DNA of 64,000 nucleotides, from NCBI RefSeq assembly GCF_002795825.1, contig NZ_CP018800.1, forward strand, positions 868,001 through 932,000. The letters are read 5' to 3'. A program made the position numbers and the translations under genes. This DNA comes from Mariprofundus ferrinatatus (lineage in GTDB: Bacteria > Pseudomonadota > Zetaproteobacteria > Mariprofundales > Mariprofundaceae). Shown here in pieces: positions 54,085 to 63,081 of this stretch. The notes beneath the pieces were generated by a model that saw only the letters and a program-made list of their open reading frames with translations, was not told the DNA's origin and did not search any database. Numbering within the stretch: the first letter of the stretch is position 1; every line of letters begins with the position of its first letter.

Positions 54085-55275
54085 TCATTTTTTGCCAAAC
54101 AGGGAGTCCAAAAATCCTTTTTCTTCCTGTTTTCCATGATGCTTCTCAACCAGATAGAGTGCCAGCGCTTTGATATCTTTGGTCAGATCAGAGCGACTGG
54201 AAATATCTGATACAGGCATGCCATTCTCTTCTGCGTGAATGGCTGTCTTGTAGTCGTTACGCACCCTGTGTATCTGGGTTTTGTGCAGTGTCTCTTTAAG
54301 ACTGTCGATCGATGTCTCTTCCACCTTGGTCATGGCTCGATTGTTAATGATTTCCACCTTGCTGGTAGGAATCTCCATTTTCGGCAATGAGTCCATGATA
54401 AGTCTGGCATCGCGTATAGTGGTCAGATCATGATGGGTCACCAGCATAATCGGATCGGCATGTTTCAAGGCTGCAATGGTCCACGGTGTGAAGAGTCGTG
54501 GGATATCGAGAATGACAAAGTCATAAATATCGGTCACCACATCAAGCAGGCGATTCACACCCTCAACGGTGATAAGGCCGTTGATCGGCTCGATATCGCT
54601 TGGTGAAGCGAGCACATCAAGACCACTTTTGTGCTTGGTCATCAATGCCTGAATGAAGACCGGATCGATACGGTCGATGTCCACCAGTGCATCCATTACA
54701 TTGCTGCGCGGATTCAGATCAAGGTAGATCGCGGCCGTCCCAAACTGGATATCAAAATCGATCAGGGCTGTGGAAACCTTGTATTCTGAGGCAAGCATCA
54801 CAGCTGTATTGGTGGCAAGCAGCGTTGACCCACCGCCACCTTTGGCATTAATGAAAGCGGTAACACCACCGGAATCCTTATGCGCCTGAACCCTGACGCG
54901 TTTGTCGGATACGAGTTCAAGCAGGCTAAGTGCAAGTTCCTGAGCCTGCAGTGGAAGTGGCAGGAACTCTTTCACGCCGCCTTTTACAAGGCGACGCATT
55001 GTTTCGGATGAGCACTCGCGATATACGATATATACACTCATGTGATCGGGATTGTCCTTGATCACCTTCACAATGTTGTCGATATCATCAGGAGAATCAT
55101 CTGTAATTTCGATGATCAGAACATCGGGAATTTCGCTCTTGCCAATCCTGGTGATGTCGGCTTCAATCCTTGGTAACCTTACAGTCAGACTGATACCTTT
55201 GATATGGGAAATCGCCGCCTTCAGCTGTTCAGAGGCCTCTTCATTCATCAACTCAGCGATTACTTTCAGGTTCAT
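54085..55275 (-). CDS. tadZ: TadZ (CpaE), pilus localisation ParA/MinD-like protein
   Basis: A 396-residue protein with an N-terminal atypical receiver domain (SVYIVYRECSSETMRRLVKGGVKEFLPLPLQAQELA) and a C-terminal MinD-like ATPase domain. The P-loop reads KGGGGSTLL: the second Lys of the KGGxGK(T/S) motif is Ser, the atypical form reported for TadZ. The later DFDIQFGTAAIYLDL and LDIPRLFTPWTIAAL match CpaE. The ATG at 55275 follows GAGG by about 8 bases. Confidence 0.92.
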   Translation of the reverse strand: MNLKVIAELMNEEASEQLKAAISHIKGISLTVRLPRIEADITRIGKSEIPDVLIIEITDDSPDDIDNIVKVIKDNPDHMSVYIVYRECSSETMRRLVKGGVKEFLPLPLQAQELALSLLELVSDKRVRVQAHKDSGGVTAFINAKGGGGSTLLATNTAVMLASEYKVSTALIDFDIQFGTAAIYLDLNPRSNVMDALVDIDRIDPVFIQALMTKHKSGLDVLASPSDIEPINGLITVEGVNRLLDVVTDIYDFVILDIPRLFTPWTIAALKHADPIMLVTHHDLTTIRDARLIMDSLPKMEIPTSKVEIINNRAMTKVEETSIDSLKETLHKTQIHRVRNDYKTAIHAEENGMPVSDISSRSDLTKDIKALALYLVEKHHGKQEEKGFLDSLFGKK

Positions 55276-55312
55276 GGCGTACCTCACTCAATAACTTTTC
55301 TACAAACTCCAT

Positions 55313-55828
55313 TCACGGTGCAGTATAGGTGTACAAATCCTCACTTATCCGTGTTGCTGACTGGGCTGGCAGCGTCAAAGTCAGTTCATCCCCCAGACCA
55401 ATCACTCCGGGAACCGTAAAATGGTGCTCTACGCCTGTTACTGTCACAGTCACCAGCAGTATCGGAGTAGGGCGTTCACTCTGACCAGCTCCAGTAGCAC
55501 ATGCGTAGGTAATATCCACGTTGCCTGCTTCAATGACCCCGGCCTGCACTGTCTTCTGCATCTCAGCGAGAATTAAAGAAGAGTTTGCAAGACTACAGGA
55601 CACTGCAGCACCACCCGGACAGGTGATGTTGGCCACGCCTGAAGCACAACCTGCCTCTACATTATTAACTATAGCATATCTTACGCCTGCACGTGTGCTT
55701 TCAATGACTCTGGAGTAATTAAATATCAGCAGTGAAAATTCGATAATGGCAAACACAAGTGCCAGAAATATGATCAGCACAATGGCCATTTCAACTAAAG
55801 CGGCACCAGATTCACGCGCTCTATTCAT
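55313..55828 (-). CDS. TadE-like minor pilin (pseudopilin), 171 aa
   Basis: A short protein with the TadE/TadF prepilin-like start ESGAALVEMAIVLIIFLALVFAIIEFSLLIFNYSRV, in which Gly-Ala and Glu at position 5 resemble the peptidase site. The rest has paired Cys and no other motif. I use ATG at 55828, which sits 7 bp after the previous gene stop. It would be processed by a TadV peptidase that is not in the window. Confidence 0.9.
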   Translation of the reverse strand: MNRARESGAALVEMAIVLIIFLALVFAIIEFSLLIFNYSRVIESTRAGVRYAIVNNVEAGCASGVANITCPGGAAVSCSLANSSLILAEMQKTVQAGVIEAGNVDITYACATGAGQSERPTPILLVTVTVTGVEHHFTVPGVIGLGDELTLTLPAQSATRISEDLYTYTAP

Positions 55829-55835
55829 GATCCGC

Positions 55836-56375
55836 CTATTCACCGGTGTACCTCTCTTGCGTTTCGGCATTCAACGTTATGGCGCTCAAACCTCCTGTGC
55901 CGGTCGAGCCAATAAACGGAATCGGAGGGATGGAGTATTCAGGGCCGAAAATTCCGGCAAAGTCAGCTTCAGCATGAATGGAGATGATGCATGCGCTTAT
56001 CGTTACCCCGGCATCTGTACTGACAGCGCTCGTAATGGTTACATTTGCTGTCGCCAGATTCGGTAGCAGCGGCGTAGTGCCGGTTTCCACTGTCCCGTAG
56101 ACAATTATGTTCTTGGCGGCTGTTTCGGCTGCACTCCATCCCGCCTGTTGTGCACAGTTGTTATCCACATCAAGAATATCAGGTACTCTGGCCATGTAAC
56201 GGGCTCCCGTTTGAACTGCCTGAGTAAGGATGTTCTCCTGATAAAGTGCGCGGCCAAGCTCTGTGATTCCAAAAACCAGTAGAATCAGCAGTGGCGTGAT
56301 GATGGCGAATTCAACCATCACTGCACCACGGCAGCGCGTCTGCCAGCGATCATTCGTAGAGTTGAAGGTCAACAT
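55836..56375 (-). CDS. TadE-like minor pilin, 179 aa
   Basis: A second TadE-like pseudopilin with CRGAVMVEFAIITPLLILLVFGITELGRALYQENILTQAVQTGARYMAR near its N-terminus, the typical TadE signature. It overlaps the tadG-like gene at its start by 26 bp, so the genes are coupled. Two TadE-like genes in a row suit the usual TadE/TadF pair. Confidence 0.9.
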   Translation of the reverse strand: MLTFNSTNDRWQTRCRGAVMVEFAIITPLLILLVFGITELGRALYQENILTQAVQTGARYMARVPDILDVDNNCAQQAGWSAAETAAKNIIVYGTVETGTTPLLPNLATANVTITSAVSTDAGVTISACIISIHAEADFAGIFGPEYSIPPIPFIGSTGTGGLSAITLNAETQERYTGE

Positions 56376-57888
56376 GCTGTGTCGACTCCGTAGTGTCAGA
56401 CCATCCCTGATATTCGCCGTCTAAGTCTGCATAGGACGGGCCAAGGCTGTGTTTGATGAGAAAGATTTTTGCAAATCCATCCGGGGAATTAACTGGGATA
56501 TTTGTTGTCTTTCCATTCATGCCTAGCGCATCACAACTGAGAGTAGCAATATAGAGAACGCGACGATTTAGAAGATCATCGTCTTTATTGCTGGGGATGC
56601 CCTCTACGATAGGCCCGTGGCCTGGAGAGGTGAAATATTCAGTTACCCAGCTTCCTTTGTTCAGTACTTCAGTAGCAACGTAATCTTTTTTGTCGAAACT
56701 CGCTGAAGGGTTTCCCGAGCAAGATAATGTGTCCCCGCTCAGGTTTCCTTTCTGATCCTTGAAGAAAGCGTACCCTTCACTGCAGGGCAGTTCGTCATTT
56801 AAAACTTCCCACCTGTAGAAGTCATACCGGGTTGCATCATTGAATGGAATTCCATCCTCATCATCGAAGTCCAAGGTTGTTGGTGGTGTGCCTCCATGAA
56901 ATTCATTCCAGTAGTCGAGTCTACTCCAATCATTGTTGCCAATACGGCATTTACTATCATCTTTACAGTTATCATAGCTGACCCAGGTTTGATCATTCGG
57001 ATAATCAATGACGTTGGGAGCAGGTGGATATTCATTCTTTTTGCCGCCTTCATCAAAACGGCTATTAAATGGGTCTGTTGTGGAAACTACTTCACCTGGG
57101 TTTGTTGTAACAATTCGAGGAGTACATCCCTGTATTCCTTCATCAGCAATTGCTTCTTTTAGGTTGTCTGCTCCGGGTCCAGCTGTTGGTTGCAGGAAGC
57201 CAAAATCACCAGGAGCCCATGAGGTATTGGGGCCTTGAGCCTTTAAACGAATCTGTTGCCCACGTGTGAGGTTGTTTTTCAATCCACCCTCACCCTCAAA
57301 TGGATCGCAGATCATCAGGGGTGGGTAGTTGCAGATCAGATTATTGCGGCCTGCGGTCGCCTCAGCATGGGCCGATGCCAATATTGTATCATCATTGGTA
57401 ATCAGGTTAATAACAGGAAAGAATAAAAGGTCTATGACATAGTAGTCATCTGTACCACCATCATCTGCCAGTGTAACCTTAACATAATGGGCCTCAGCAT
57501 CGGTGGCTGCGTCATAGTAGGGGTGGTCTTCATTGCTATCAGAGCAGGCAGCTGACGAATCCAGGTCGAACTCACTGCCGATAGCGCAGTAGAATGTGAA
57601 TGCACTGTCCGGAAGAGCTGCATTATTAAGCAGGTCCTGTTTTTTCGCGAAGCGGCCAGTGTGGGATAAAAGTTCTCTGGCTGCGGTTCGAGCTCTCGCT
57701 CGTGCATCGTCTTTACCATCCAATTCAGCAGCTGCAGCAAGTGCAGCTGCGTCAGCGGCATTTGACATTTCGCTATGAAGGAGAAGCAGACGACCTACAT
57801 CAAGTGCCAGTGCTGCAATTCCAATAAGAACGACACTGTAGACCAAGGTCATTATCAGGATTGCGCCACGCTCTTTTCGGGATTGCAT
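56350..57888 (-). CDS. TadG-like pilus protein
   Basis: About 512 residues with an N-terminal pseudopilin helix (ERGAILIMTLVYSVVLIGIAALALDVGRLLLLHSEMSNAADAAALAAAAEL). This is the TadG-like signature with an Ala-rich DAAALAAA stretch. The large C-terminal part is extracytoplasmic, Cys- and Asp-rich, and lacks a clear vWA MIDAS. ATG at 57888 (MQSRKERG) is preferred over 57894. The protein could be a large minor pilin or adhesin for the Flp pilus. Confidence 0.88.
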   Translation of the reverse strand: MQSRKERGAILIMTLVYSVVLIGIAALALDVGRLLLLHSEMSNAADAAALAAAAELDGKDDARARARTAARELLSHTGRFAKKQDLLNNAALPDSAFTFYCAIGSEFDLDSSAACSDSNEDHPYYDAATDAEAHYVKVTLADDGGTDDYYVIDLLFFPVINLITNDDTILASAHAEATAGRNNLICNYPPLMICDPFEGEGGLKNNLTRGQQIRLKAQGPNTSWAPGDFGFLQPTAGPGADNLKEAIADEGIQGCTPRIVTTNPGEVVSTTDPFNSRFDEGGKKNEYPPAPNVIDYPNDQTWVSYDNCKDDSKCRIGNNDWSRLDYWNEFHGGTPPTTLDFDDEDGIPFNDATRYDFYRWEVLNDELPCSEGYAFFKDQKGNLSGDTLSCSGNPSASFDKKDYVATEVLNKGSWVTEYFTSPGHGPIVEGIPSNKDDDLLNRRVLYIATLSCDALGMNGKTTNIPVNSPDGFAKIFLIKHSLGPSYADLDGEYQGWSDTTESTQHVDLQLYE

Positions 57889-57921
57889 ACACATATTGGC
57901 ACCCTTTATAGGCTAGATTCT

Positions 57922-58194
57922 CTAGTTAGCCATATCCTGCACAAGGCGGTCAGTGGAGGCTTTGCCATCACCCTCTCTGTACGTCTTCATGGCTTTCTCA
58001 GCTTTCTGTCCATCCAGAGTGGCTGGTGCCATCTGCTCAGCACCCGCATCTGGATTGATCGTTTGTCTGGCAATGTTGGTTTTCACCGAGTTGCCAAAAT
58101 CACTCTGCATGGGCTCTGGCCCGACGTGTGAAGAACAGCCAGCAATCATCAGAGCCATTGCGGCGGGAATTACAAGTAATTGTTTGATTGCCAT
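57922..58194 (-). CDS. Small Tad-locus lipoprotein
   Basis: A 90-residue protein with a lipoprotein signal (LLVIPAAMALMIAGCSS) and a polar mature part containing DFGNSVKTNIARQTINPDAG and TLDGQKAEKAMKTYREG. Small lipoproteins with this pattern occur in many proteobacterial Tad loci between rcpA and the pseudopilin genes; I recall the pattern but no firm name. ATG at 58194 has AAGGAG 8 bases upstream. It probably assists secretin assembly. Confidence 0.8.
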   Translation of the reverse strand: MAIKQLLVIPAAMALMIAGCSSHVGPEPMQSDFGNSVKTNIARQTINPDAGAEQMAPATLDGQKAEKAMKTYREGDGKASTDRLVQDMAN

Positions 58195-58207
58195 AATAAG
58201 ACTCCTT

Positions 58208-59605
58208 TTATAACTGGTGGCCGAATGCACCGTCTACACCACCCGGGTCAGTTCCGGTTGCCGGTCCTGACGGAGCGGTTGTGGCAGGTGCATCTTTAGG
58301 TGAACCCTGCAGGCGACCCATCAGGTACTGATCGACATCGCTTGGCGGAACAAAGTTATCTGTCGGCAGTGCGACAGGCCCTGCAGCCATTGGTTTAACC
58401 AGACGCGGTGTGATCATGATAACAAGCTCGGTTTCATTGCGCTGGAAGTCAGTGCTTCTGAACAGTGCACCCAGTACAGGCACATCACCAAGACCTGGAA
58501 CCTTATCGATGTTGTTGTTTACATCGTTCTGGATCAGTCCGGCAATGGCGAAGCTCTGTCCGTCAGCCACTTCAACCGTAGTGCTTGCACGGCGTGTCCT
58601 CAGCGTTGGGGCATTGGAGAGCGTTGCTGCTGCCGCGATGGAGGAGACCTCAGCCTGCAACTGCAGGTTGATCTTGGTACTGTCCAGAACAGTCGGTGTG
58701 AATTTCAGTCCTACACCGAACTCCTTGTATTCGACCGTAATGGCTCCGGCGACTGCCCCGGATTGGGCAACGTCAATCGGAAACTCACCACCGACAAGGA
58801 AACTTCCTTCCTGCCCGGAGAGGGCAACAAGGTTGGGCTCAGCCAGAACCTTTGCAAGCCCTTGTGTTTCCAGTGCAGAAAGCGTCAGGTTCAGACCCCG
58901 GTAAACAACGCCAAGGGTTCCGAATGCATTGGCTACTGCGCCATTAAGTGCACTTGATAGGTTGGTTCTGCCGATATTTCCGGCAAGTGTACCGTTTACA
59001 CCCAGCTGTTTGAGAGAGGTCCTCTCAATTTCAGCGATGCGCACTTCCAGCATCACCTGCTGGCCATTGCCATCGACACGCATGAGGTTGGTTACCCCAT
59101 TAGGCGCAAAGCTTCTGGCAACAACCAAGGCAGTGTCCATGGCAAGGGCACTGCTGACGTTGCCGGACAGGATCACCATTTCATTCGAACTGCGAACCTG
59201 GAGATCCTTTTCTCCCGGCATCATCTGATGCAGTTTGAATTTAATGGCTTCCACATCATAACCGACAGATACATCCAGCAGCGCAATCAGGTTCTTATTA
59301 CTGTCACGGAATGCCACGTTGGTATAACCAGCGGCTTTACCGAGAACCAGAAGCTTGCGGGAGTTCAGCAGTTTCACATCAACAACTTCAGGTTTGCCGA
59401 TGACGATCTCCTTGATATGTACAGGTGAATTGATGATCTTGGACTTTCCAACTGCCAGGTTCAATTCACCGGATTTCGCCGCATCACCAAGATCGAGAGT
59501 AAATGAATCCGTGGCATATGCCGGCATTGCGATCAAGGCAATAATCAGCAGCAAACAACTGGTTATTTTATTAGTTCCAAATTTTTCAGTCGTTAGTGTC
59601 ATCAT
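58208..59605 (-). CDS. rcpA: RcpA (CpaC), outer-membrane secretin of the Tad system
   Basis: A 465-residue secretin. A signal peptide precedes the BON/pilus-like N domain (NLAVGKSKIINSPVHIKEIVIGKPEVVDVKLLN), and the secretin domain contains VMLEVRIAEIERTSLKQLGVN, EPNLVALSGQEGSFLVGGEFPI and VPGLGDVPVLGALFRSTDF. It forms the outer-membrane channel for the pilus. Its ATG overlaps the rcpC stop (TAATG), so these genes are coupled. Confidence 0.95.
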   Translation of the reverse strand: MMTLTTEKFGTNKITSCLLLIIALIAMPAYATDSFTLDLGDAAKSGELNLAVGKSKIINSPVHIKEIVIGKPEVVDVKLLNSRKLLVLGKAAGYTNVAFRDSNKNLIALLDVSVGYDVEAIKFKLHQMMPGEKDLQVRSSNEMVILSGNVSSALAMDTALVVARSFAPNGVTNLMRVDGNGQQVMLEVRIAEIERTSLKQLGVNGTLAGNIGRTNLSSALNGAVANAFGTLGVVYRGLNLTLSALETQGLAKVLAEPNLVALSGQEGSFLVGGEFPIDVAQSGAVAGAITVEYKEFGVGLKFTPTVLDSTKINLQLQAEVSSIAAAATLSNAPTLRTRRASTTVEVADGQSFAIAGLIQNDVNNNIDKVPGLGDVPVLGALFRSTDFQRNETELVIMITPRLVKPMAAGPVALPTDNFVPPSDVDQYLMGRLQGSPKDAPATTAPSGPATGTDPGGVDGAFGHQL

Positions 59606-60480
59606 TATTTACCCCTTTCCTGTGTTACGGTTCCAGGATTTTCACTCGTTGGAGTAGTGGCCGTTGGTGCCAGTTTTACCGTATAGTTTCTGGTGTTAAG
59701 GCCACGAATCACCTGAATGTTGGTGTAGTTTCCACTTCCTTTCGATGAGCCTAATGCGGCTTTCTTGCCTATCCTGTCGATGTCGGAGGTGCTCAGGCTG
59801 CCATCGGAGGAAACAGAGACATCAGCCTCATTGCGAAGTAACAGGGTTAGTTCGCCGGCTTTCTGGGCCAGAGTAAGCATCTTACCCTCCTGAGGTGTTA
59901 CCAGCAGGGTGACAGCATTCACAATCTGAGGTTTGTCTTCTTTTTCTGAGGTTTGTTGGTCTACACCGAGTACCAGCATGTTCTGAAGAAGTGATTTTGT
60001 TACATACTTTCTGTCAGCAGATTTGGTGTAGAGAACGTCCACTCGGTCTCCCGGAAGTACAAAACCGGCAACACCGCGAACCTCGTTAACCGATATCGTC
60101 ATTGCCCTCATTTCGTTTGAGATTCTGGGAGTAAGGCCACCACGTGCACCCTGTCCGGAAAGTTTGTAGGGGAGGAGCGCCTCGCCTTTACGCATTTCCT
60201 TGATGACTACAGGTGGTTCTTTTCCAAGTGCCTCTTCGATGGTTGCGTATGTGCCTTCAGGAGCAGCCTCTTTCGGCCAATCCACGACCTTCAGCATAAC
60301 TTCGTTCAATCGCGTACCGATTTCGAGGTTGGCAGAGGCAACAACAACTGGCGTTACGCTTAATGCCGCAACACCAACTTCCTGCTCCGTTTTCTGCTCG
60401 ATTGCAGTGTTCACCAGCGACACGGCAATGCCGCCCATGATTAATGCAACCAGTAGCATTATTATCGCTCGTTTTTGCAT
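59605..60480 (-). CDS. rcpC: RcpC (CpaB), Tad pilus assembly protein
   Basis: A 291-residue periplasmic protein with an N-terminal helix and an SAF/AFP-like domain (PVVVASANLEIGTRLNEVMLKVVDWPKEAAPEG, EMRAMTISVNEVRGVAGFVLPGDRVDVLYT). It is thought to work with RcpA. The ribosome site is GAGGTC just upstream of ATG. It lies 240 bp after flp. Confidence 0.95.
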   Translation of the reverse strand: MQKRAIIMLLVALIMGGIAVSLVNTAIEQKTEQEVGVAALSVTPVVVASANLEIGTRLNEVMLKVVDWPKEAAPEGTYATIEEALGKEPPVVIKEMRKGEALLPYKLSGQGARGGLTPRISNEMRAMTISVNEVRGVAGFVLPGDRVDVLYTKSADRKYVTKSLLQNMLVLGVDQQTSEKEDKPQIVNAVTLLVTPQEGKMLTLAQKAGELTLLLRNEADVSVSSDGSLSTSDIDRIGKKAALGSSKGSGNYTNIQVIRGLNTRNYTVKLAPTATTPTSENPGTVTQERGK

Positions 60481-60592
60481 AATTCAGACCTCCTCGATAC
60501 TCGATAAACGGTGATCAATATCGCATTCAAGATCCGGTATGTTTCAAAACGAAGATTCGATTCCTAACTCATGAAGACGTGCGATGCTCTTC

Positions 60593-60613
60593 GCCCTGCG
60601 CAGAGCGCAGGGC
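60593..60613 (-). promoter_or_regulatory. Strong stem-loop between flp and rcpC
   Basis: Nine-base perfect arms GCCCTGCGC and GCGCAGGGC with an AGA loop. It is not followed by a T run on the reverse strand, so it would be an attenuator or an mRNA-stabilising structure rather than a full terminator. Confidence 0.55.
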
Positions 60614-60675
60614 ATCAGCAGGAATCGCCATTTAATCTGACGTGATCCATCACTCGTTCATCTGTTGCCGGATTC

Positions 60676-60704
60676 TTAACCTGTCGATTTACCTGACAGG
60701 TTAA
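60676..60704 (-). promoter_or_regulatory. Stem-loop just downstream of flp
   Basis: Ten-base perfect arms TTAACCTGTC and GACAGGTTAA around a 9-base loop, 17 bp after the flp stop. With the second hairpin at 60593-60613 it would protect or partly terminate the abundant flp message ahead of rcpC. Confidence 0.6.
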
Positions 60705-60721
60705 TTTCCCAACTCATATAA

Positions 60722-60931
60722 CTAGCAAGCGGTTGGATCAGCAATACAGTCTTTCACGCCTTGGAATGCGTTGTTAATTTCTTGACCCAAAGCTGCGATG
60801 ATGACGATCGCTGCGATTGCGATAAGAGCAACCATGATGGCGTATTCAACCATCGTTGCACCGCGTTCTCTCTTTTCTACACTAAATATATTTGGGATAT
60901 AGCTAGCAATCATGTATATGGCTTTACGCAT
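60722..60931 (-). CDS. flp: Flp major pilin
   Basis: A 69-residue prepilin. The signal region ends KRERG, with cleavage before ATMVEYAIMVALIAIAAIVIIAALG: Glu5 and Tyr6 of the mature pilin are in place, as for Flp/Fap pilins. The short tail ends with two cysteines (KDCIADPTAC), which could form a disulfide. I use ATG at 60931, behind AGGAGG; the frame continues upstream to 60991 without support. It is the first gene of the Tad operon. Confidence 0.93.
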   Translation of the reverse strand: MRKAIYMIASYIPNIFSVEKRERGATMVEYAIMVALIAIAAIVIIAALGQEINNAFQGVKDCIADPTAC

Positions 60932-61142
60932 CTCTGCCTCCTGATCATCCTTTAGGGCTCTACCTCGCCCTTTACTTTTATTATAATCCATGCTCGGTGA
61001 ATGTGCAAAGATGGTAAGGGTATTTTTTTTGACTGTAAGAGATCAGTACACCAGTTGAATATGGTGCTCAATCGGAACGGAAGTCTATATCGTGGAGGAT
61101 TGAAGGGTTGATAAGTCAGAAGAACACAGCAGGTCGCTCAGT

Positions 61143-62858
61143 TTATTGCCTGCTCGCCACCAAACAGTAACCATGAGTTTGAACGTTGGCATTGAACACT
61201 TCCAGTTGGGAACTGTATTCATCATCTGCAATCAGCCACTGAGTTCTAAGCTCTCTTAGTGAAGAAATAACCTCCAGAGGAGAGGTTTCTGCATCTTTTG
61301 ATAGCACTAGCCAAGGATCATTCCAGAGTTGTACTCCGAACTCTTTATTGGACAACAGGCACTCAATGGATGCTAGGTACTCTGTCCGATCCAGTTGAAG
61401 GTGGCCATCAAGCCAGGTCTGGTAGCCTTTTCTGGAACCTTGGGTTGAATGATTCTGGAATTTACCAATGTTGGTCGTAGGGCTCTCCAGCCGGAGAATA
61501 ATGGCATCCACTTCATCCACTTTATTAGGATAGATATAAATCTGCTGGCGTTGGGTGAAATGGGCGCCGATATTGGCCTGAACAGAGAGGATGGTACTGT
61601 CACCAGCTGCAGAGCGCACACGCTGCAGGTCAGAATCTGGCAAATTCAGAACGTGATTGGGTGACCAGATATTCTTGGCGCCAATCAGCGGTAGTGGCAG
61701 GTAGATGTAACCGGTCACAACGCTGGTGATAAGTACAAGACCCGCCAGCTCCTGAATAGAAAATCGATCCTGCCATCTTGCCAATCGTTTGACCCCGTAC
61801 ATGGCAGCTACAGCAAGAGGTGGAATTAAAGTTGCCGAGTGGTAAGACCACATGCCTCTGGGCATGGGGTTTGCAGCCAGAGTGTTTGCAATCAGGTCGG
61901 CAACTCCCGGAAGCAGGAATGGAAGGCCCAGTGTCGGGAATAGAATAAAGGGAAGCAGTAGTAGTCCCCAGTAGGAGAGTCCTCCCATTTGACTTATCTG
62001 ACCCCAAACGAAAGCGGGTTGCGTCAGCAAGGTGCGAAGAACTTCTGTCAATGAACTGCCCAGCCAGCTGTATCTGCTCATTTGTCCCAGTTCATCACCC
62101 AGCATGGCATGAGCTCCAAGCGGTGAGAAATGGGGCATAATCACTGCCAGAACAATTACCAGATGAATTGCACCAAGTGCGAACAGTGTTGTGGGTACTC
62201 TCCAGCTTCGATGCAGCCACCACCAGAGTACAGCAAAACCGATTACGGCCAGCCCCATGTGCTCCTTGCATGCCAGAAGTATCAGACATGACAGGGTGAG
62301 AGTAACAGGGCGGTTTTTCACAGTGGCCAATAGCGCAAGCGCCATAAAAGGAACGGCAAGTGTTATCGGGTGAAAATCCCAGGCACCGGCACTTATTAGA
62401 AAGGGGTTCACAAGATAGATGACAGCCCAGATGAATCCTGATTTCTCAGATTGAAAGATGTGGGTTCCCAGCAGGAAAAGCGGATATGCTGTCAGGGCTA
62501 AGGCGGCGGCCTGTGCGATTGCAAACCACTCAACAGAGGGGGTAATCGCATAGAGTGGAACAAACAGAAACAGGATCGGATCAAAGTGAATGCCGAGCCT
62601 GACCATTGAGGTTGCAAAGGGGTTGATGGTCGTATGGAGAAGGTTGCCATTGAGGGTGTTCCATACCACCTGATCAAAGGTGCCCAGATCGTTGATGCTT
62701 GTCATGAAGCCCCAGTGGCGGCTCAGTCCGATTATGATAAAGAGTGAGAAATGAAAAGAGATGGCCGCCCATAGCGAAGTACGCCAGACGTTGCGATTGT
62801 CTGCGACAGCTACTGCCGGCTTCTGATCACGTATGCCTTGATCCTTGGATAGCTTCAA
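61143..62858 (-). CDS. DUF2079 membrane protein
   Basis: A 571-residue integral membrane protein with about nine helices. The family's FDxGxFDQVVW-type sequence NDLGTFDQVVWNTLNGN lies near residue 60, then NPFATSMVRLGIHFDPILFLFVPLY. DUF2079 proteins resemble GT-C glycosyltransferases, and a role in glycan transfer from a lipid carrier is suspected. It lies divergent to a DPM1/ArnC-type glycosyltransferase gene, a common pairing for making and using lipid-linked sugars. Confidence 0.88.
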   Translation of the reverse strand: MKLSKDQGIRDQKPAVAVADNRNVWRTSLWAAISFHFSLFIIIGLSRHWGFMTSINDLGTFDQVVWNTLNGNLLHTTINPFATSMVRLGIHFDPILFLFVPLYAITPSVEWFAIAQAAALALTAYPLFLLGTHIFQSEKSGFIWAVIYLVNPFLISAGAWDFHPITLAVPFMALALLATVKNRPVTLTLSCLILLACKEHMGLAVIGFAVLWWWLHRSWRVPTTLFALGAIHLVIVLAVIMPHFSPLGAHAMLGDELGQMSRYSWLGSSLTEVLRTLLTQPAFVWGQISQMGGLSYWGLLLLPFILFPTLGLPFLLPGVADLIANTLAANPMPRGMWSYHSATLIPPLAVAAMYGVKRLARWQDRFSIQELAGLVLITSVVTGYIYLPLPLIGAKNIWSPNHVLNLPDSDLQRVRSAAGDSTILSVQANIGAHFTQRQQIYIYPNKVDEVDAIILRLESPTTNIGKFQNHSTQGSRKGYQTWLDGHLQLDRTEYLASIECLLSNKEFGVQLWNDPWLVLSKDAETSPLEVISSLRELRTQWLIADDEYSSQLEVFNANVQTHGYCLVASRQ

Positions 62859-63081
62859 TCACCCACCTCGAAGAATTTCATTTATCTGTATCGCCTCTTA
62901 TAAAGTTACGTCTGCTTAACATTATCCCAGCCTGTCACAAATTACAGTGTGGATGAAGGGGGGTGTATAAGATGTTTCATGCCCAGGCTGAGTTGCAGAA
63001 GAGTATCACTATGATATTTAAGGACTTTCGACTATACTAACAGTAGCTGCTGGAGCTCGTTATTACTATTGTGAGGTGGGC

